From RGIG4608 sp045651165 (lineage in GTDB: Bacteria > Bacillota > Clostridia > Oscillospirales > CAG-272), in assembly GCA_045651165.1 (NCBI GenBank), contig JAZRRX010000042.1, positions 1-6,916 on the forward strand: a DNA stretch of 6,916 nt. The letters are read 5' to 3'. The notes beneath the pieces are model-generated. The model did no database searches. It was not told the DNA's origin and was given only the letters and a program-made list of their open reading frames with translations. Both the position numbers and the translations under genes were made by a program. Below are positions 5,470-6,916 of the stretch, one piece after another (within the stretch, counting starts at the first letter, position 1; every line of letters starts with the position of its first letter).

Positions 5470-5573
5470 AAATTACCAAATTTTACCAATAAATTTTGGT
5501 TAATATTTGTTTTTCTTTTATATTGCAATTATTGGTAAAATATGGTAAAATATTACTGTCAAAATTTACCAAT
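5470..5573. repeat. Array of TTACCAA/TTGGTAA motifs around the spo0A promoter (probable operator cluster)
   Basis: Six copies or near copies of one motif occur in about 100 bp. TTACCAA is at 5473 and 5483 (exactly 10 bp apart). An inverted, degenerate TTGGTTAA is at 5497-5504. TTGGTAA (5532) and ATGGTAA (5542) are again 10 bp apart. TTACCAA is at 5566 in the leader. The paired copies make an inverted repeat, 5470-5490 against 5531-5551, matching at 18 of 21 positions with a 40-bp gap. The right arm covers the -10 box and the last copy lies downstream of the start site. One-turn spacing plus promoter overlap suggests cooperative binding of a repressor or a DNA-looping regulator. The protein is unknown to me, and the motif is not the 0A box. 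Confidence 0.65.
5523..5551 (+). promoter_or_regulatory. Probable vegetative promoter of spo0A
   Basis: TTGCAA (5523-5528), 17 bp and TAAAAT (5546-5551), with TG at 5543-5544 extending the -10 to TGGTAAAAT. The second copy of the 10-bp repeat supplies this -10, so any protein bound to the repeat would block RNA polymerase. The first copy (TGGTAAAAT, 5533-5541) has no matching -35. Initiation would be near 5558. No sigma-H-type promoter was evident. Confidence 0.6.
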
Positions 5574-5589
5574 TTAAAGGAGAAAAGAA

Positions 5590-6360
5590 ATGAATAGCAC
5601 AAAAATACTTATCACAGATGAAAACAATGCAGCAAGAAGTACATTAAGAGATGAATTGAAATCACAGGGATATTCCAATGTTTATGAGGCAAGCAATGGT
5701 GAAGAAGCCCTTGCGATGATAACCACAATTTTGCCCGATATCGTAATTATAGATGTTTTGCTTTCAAAGCTTGACGGTATTGGAGTTATTCGTCAAGCCA
5801 AAAAGGAACTCCGTGATGACGCTCCTCTTTTTATTGTTACTTCCATAGTTAGCAATCACAATATGTTGCTAGAAGCAAATAATGCAGGTGCATCAATGTG
5901 TATGATAAAGCCTGTGAATACTGAGAGTCTTGTTTATCACATTGAAAATCTTTTGCCAAATGATCTTGATATTTTGGCATTGTCATCTGAAAATAGTTCT
6001 TCAAATGACCTTGAATCACAAGTTACAAAAATAATTCATCAAATAGGAGTGCCAGCACATATAAAGGGATATCAATATTTAAGAACGGCAATTATTCTTA
6101 CTGTAAATGATAGTGATATTATTAATTCCGTAACAAAAATATTGTATCCAACAGTTGCAAAGAAATATCAGACGACGACAAGCAGAGTGGAACGTGCGAT
6201 TCGTCACGCGATTGAAGTTGCTTGGGATAGGGGAGATGTTGAGGTTCTTAATTCATATTTTGGATATACAATTCAAAACAATAGGGGAAAACCTACAAAC
6301 TCCGAATTCATTGCTATGATTGCAGACAACTTGAGATTGAAATATAAAATGTATGTATAA
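5590..6360 (+). CDS. spo0A: Sporulation master response regulator Spo0A
   Basis: Spo0A is the phosphorylation-activated transcription factor that commits the cell to sporulation. The protein has 256 residues. The N-terminal receiver domain (about 4-123) has the acidic pocket D10-E11, phospho-acceptor D55 (IVIIDVLLSKLDG), T84 and K107 (IKP). A short Ser/Asn-rich linker (about 132-146) leads to the Spo0A-type DNA-binding domain. That domain has the diagnostic blocks IGVPAHIKGYQYLR, YPTVAKKYQTTTSRVERAIR, HAIEVAWDRG and GKPTNSEFIAMIAD, nearly identical to other Spo0A proteins. The receiver is clearly more divergent: the usual Met-Pro after the phospho-Asp is replaced (DVLLS for DIIMP). The start is set by AAGGAG (5577-5582), 7 nt before the ATG. 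spoIVB, the usual upstream neighbour, is absent; an acyltransferase gene precedes instead. Identification is firm. Confidence 0.97.
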   Translation: MNSTKILITDENNAARSTLRDELKSQGYSNVYEASNGEEALAMITTILPDIVIIDVLLSKLDGIGVIRQAKKELRDDAPLFIVTSIVSNHNMLLEANNAGASMCMIKPVNTESLVYHIENLLPNDLDILALSSENSSSNDLESQVTKIIHQIGVPAHIKGYQYLRTAIILTVNDSDIINSVTKILYPTVAKKYQTTTSRVERAIRHAIEVAWDRGDVEVLNSYFGYTIQNNRGKPTNSEFIAMIADNLRLKYKMYV

Positions 6361-6363
6361 AAT

Positions 6364-6395
6364 AAAAAGACAGTTGCATTTGCAACTGTCTTTTT
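6364..6395. terminator. Bidirectional terminator for spo0A and tRNA-Leu
   Basis: A perfect 14-bp stem (AAAAAGACAGTTGC and complement) with loop ATTT and flanking A- and T-runs starts 3 bp after the spo0A stop. Its far end abuts the CCA of the minus-strand tRNA-Leu, so it can serve both convergent genes. Confidence 0.9.
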
Positions 6396-6482
6396 TGGTG
6401 CCGGTGATCGGGGTCGAACCGATACGGTATCGCTACCACTGGATTTTGAGTCCAGCACGTCTGCCAATTCCATCACACCGGC
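6396..6482 (-). tRNA. tRNA-Leu (anticodon CAA), CCA encoded
   Basis: Read on the minus strand, acceptor GCCGGTG pairs with CACCGGC, followed by discriminator A and encoded CCA (6396-6398). The anticodon stem CTGGA/TCCAG holds loop CTCAAAA with anticodon CAA (6446-6448), which reads TTG codons. A long variable arm with stem GGTA/TACC marks a class II tRNA, and the T-arm is ATCGG-TTCGACC-CCGAT. The total length, 87 nt with CCA, is normal for tRNA-Leu. Confidence 0.97.
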
Positions 6483-6491
6483 AAGTGCCGA

Positions 6492-6520
6492 ATTATAATA
6501 ACACACTATTTATAAAAAAT
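6492..6520 (-). promoter_or_regulatory. Candidate promoter of tRNA-Leu
   Basis: On the minus strand a perfect TATAAT -10 (6492-6497) lies 9 bp before the tRNA 5' end. No good -35 is present at 17 bp (ATTTTT, 6515-6520); a TTGATT lies 20 bp upstream, too far for standard spacing. Only the -10 is convincing. Confidence 0.4.
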
Positions 6521-6618
6521 CAAGTGGAAATTTAAATTATAGAAAAGTTTTATAAACTAAGGCACAGCATACGTTTGCTCAAAGTGCAATTTGAAGTAAG
6601 AGTGAAGTGGTAATAACT

Positions 6619-6654
6619 AAAAATCCCGAACGCTGACGCATTCAGGATTTTTTT
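6619..6654 (-). terminator. Terminator of the minus-strand bactofilin-like gene
   Basis: A 15-bp stem (6619-6633 with 6638-6652) closes on a 4-nt loop and is flanked by A- and T-runs. The two imperfect positions (6627/6644 and 6631/6640) are C-A mismatches in plus-strand RNA but G-U pairs in minus-strand RNA. The hairpin is therefore fully paired only on the minus strand, which fits its place 46 bp after the stop of the minus-strand gene. Confidence 0.7.
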
Positions 6655-6700
6655 GGGTAGTTTGAACTTAATGACACGAACGAAATGTGCCTGAAAACCT

Positions 6701-6916
6701 TTATTTTTCCTTATTTATAGTAACATCGCCTTCGATTTTTTCACATTTCAAAGAATTGCACACAACGTTACCCGTAATTTTCTCGGCCTCGACATTACCG
6801 TCAACCTTAACAGCACCATCGCAACTTATAACACCTTTGAGATCACGGCCAACAACGATATTGTCACCAGCATTACAACCGCCGTTCAGATTAAAGCCCA
6901 CAGTAATTCCGTCACC
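6701..6916 (-). CDS. Bactofilin-like beta-helix protein, C-terminal part (5' end outside the window)
   Basis: The minus-strand frame is open to the window edge (the upstream codons read G-D-G-I-T), and the GTG at 6899-6901 has no ribosome binding site before it. I therefore read it as an internal Val and the CDS as truncated at its N-terminus. The 71 visible residues show short repeated Gly/Asp-Val rungs: GDNIVVGRDLKGVI, DGAVKVDGNVEAEKI, TGNVVCNSLKCEKI and EGDVTI. This pattern fits bactofilins and other polymer-forming right-handed beta-helix proteins, which self-assemble into cytoskeletal filaments or coats. Four cysteines recur (GGCN, SCDG, VCNS, KCEK), which is unusual for a bactofilin core and could instead indicate a related surface or spore-associated beta-helix. 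The C-terminus is Lys/Glu-rich and stops with TAA just before its terminator. Function is tentative. Confidence 0.6.
   Translation of the reverse strand, partial: GDGITVGFNLNGGCNAGDNIVVGRDLKGVISCDGAVKVDGNVEAEKITGNVVCNSLKCEKIEGDVTINKEK

Larger units (their letters stand above)
6483..6700. other. Intergenic region between tRNA-Leu and the bactofilin-like gene
   Basis: These 218 bp hold the tRNA-Leu -10 box and one terminator (6619-6654). No open frame of useful length with a ribosome binding site is visible on either strand. A 7-bp inverted repeat AGGCACA (6560-6566) / TGTGCCT (6686-6692) brackets the terminator at a distance; it may be chance or the worn ends of a small repeat element. Confidence 0.5.

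Noticed and set aside
5470..5551. The 18/21 inverted repeat before spo0A as an RNA hairpin or riboswitch
   Set aside because: It lies upstream of the predicted start site and the loop would be 40 nt of AT-rich sequence, so a DNA operator fits better.
5470..5573. A CRISPR array in the spo0A upstream region
   Set aside because: Repeats are only 7-10 bp, in both orientations, with no regular 30-40 bp spacers.
6273..6535. Short frames on both strands across the spo0A end and tRNA-Leu
   Set aside because: They overlap the conserved Spo0A C-terminus and an intact tRNA; translations such as DSKSSGSD are typical tRNA shadows.
6483..6700. A structured non-coding RNA in the last intergenic region
   Set aside because: Apart from the terminator no stable nested helices or known RNA motifs were visible by eye, and the direction of transcription is toward the tRNA.
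6899..6901. GTG as the true start of the last minus-strand gene
   Set aside because: The frame stays open to the window edge with sequence typical of the protein (GDGITV), and no ribosome binding site precedes the GTG.

Overview
The window is AT-rich, gene-dense chromosomal DNA from an endospore-forming Firmicute, most likely a gut-type member of the Clostridia. Four things point there: a recognisable spo0A and spoVAC, strong AGGAGG-type ribosome binding sites, near-consensus sigma-A promoters with an extended TGn -10, and an intrinsic terminator after nearly every gene. No phage, transposase, CRISPR or rRNA signal is visible. The content looks like ordinary core genome, and I see no multi-gene undescribed system. 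The most interesting signals are regulatory.

Layout. (1) 1-649: the 3' part of a polar amino-acid ABC transporter ATPase (Walker A lies before the window), with its terminator. (2) 651-1475: a single alpha/beta-hydrolase gene with its own promoter, convergent with (3) a small coiled-coil protein on the minus strand (1479-1850); the two share one hairpin terminator. (4) Divergent from that is spoVAC (1971-2417), standing alone without spoVAD/spoVAE. It converges on (5) a minus-strand tRNA-Gln(TTG), again sharing a bidirectional terminator. (6) Divergent from the tRNA is an OFA-type MFS transporter (2744-3964). (7) A Rex/CRP-like palindrome and a strong promoter precede a PlsC-type acyltransferase with an internal four-cysteine zinc ribbon (4124-5413). 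(8) spo0A (5590-6360) is preceded by an unusual array of TTACCAA/TTGGTAA motifs around its promoter. It converges on (9) a minus-strand tRNA-Leu(CAA). (10) After about 220 bp of intergenic DNA comes the C-terminal end of a minus-strand bactofilin-like beta-helix protein that continues past the window edge.

Genes are mostly monocistronic. Four promoters (hydrolase, tRNA-Gln, MFS, acyltransferase) share the same TGATATAAT -10 at 17-bp spacing. The promoter maps also decide two start codons: the in-frame ATG at 2711 lies inside the MFS -10 box, and the in-frame GTG at 1962 lies inside the spoVAC ribosome binding site. Spo0A is the master regulator of sporulation entry, and SpoVAC belongs to the spore dipicolinic-acid channel. 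They are the only clear functional link here, and neither sits in its usual cluster (spoIVB-spo0A; spoVAC-AD-AE).
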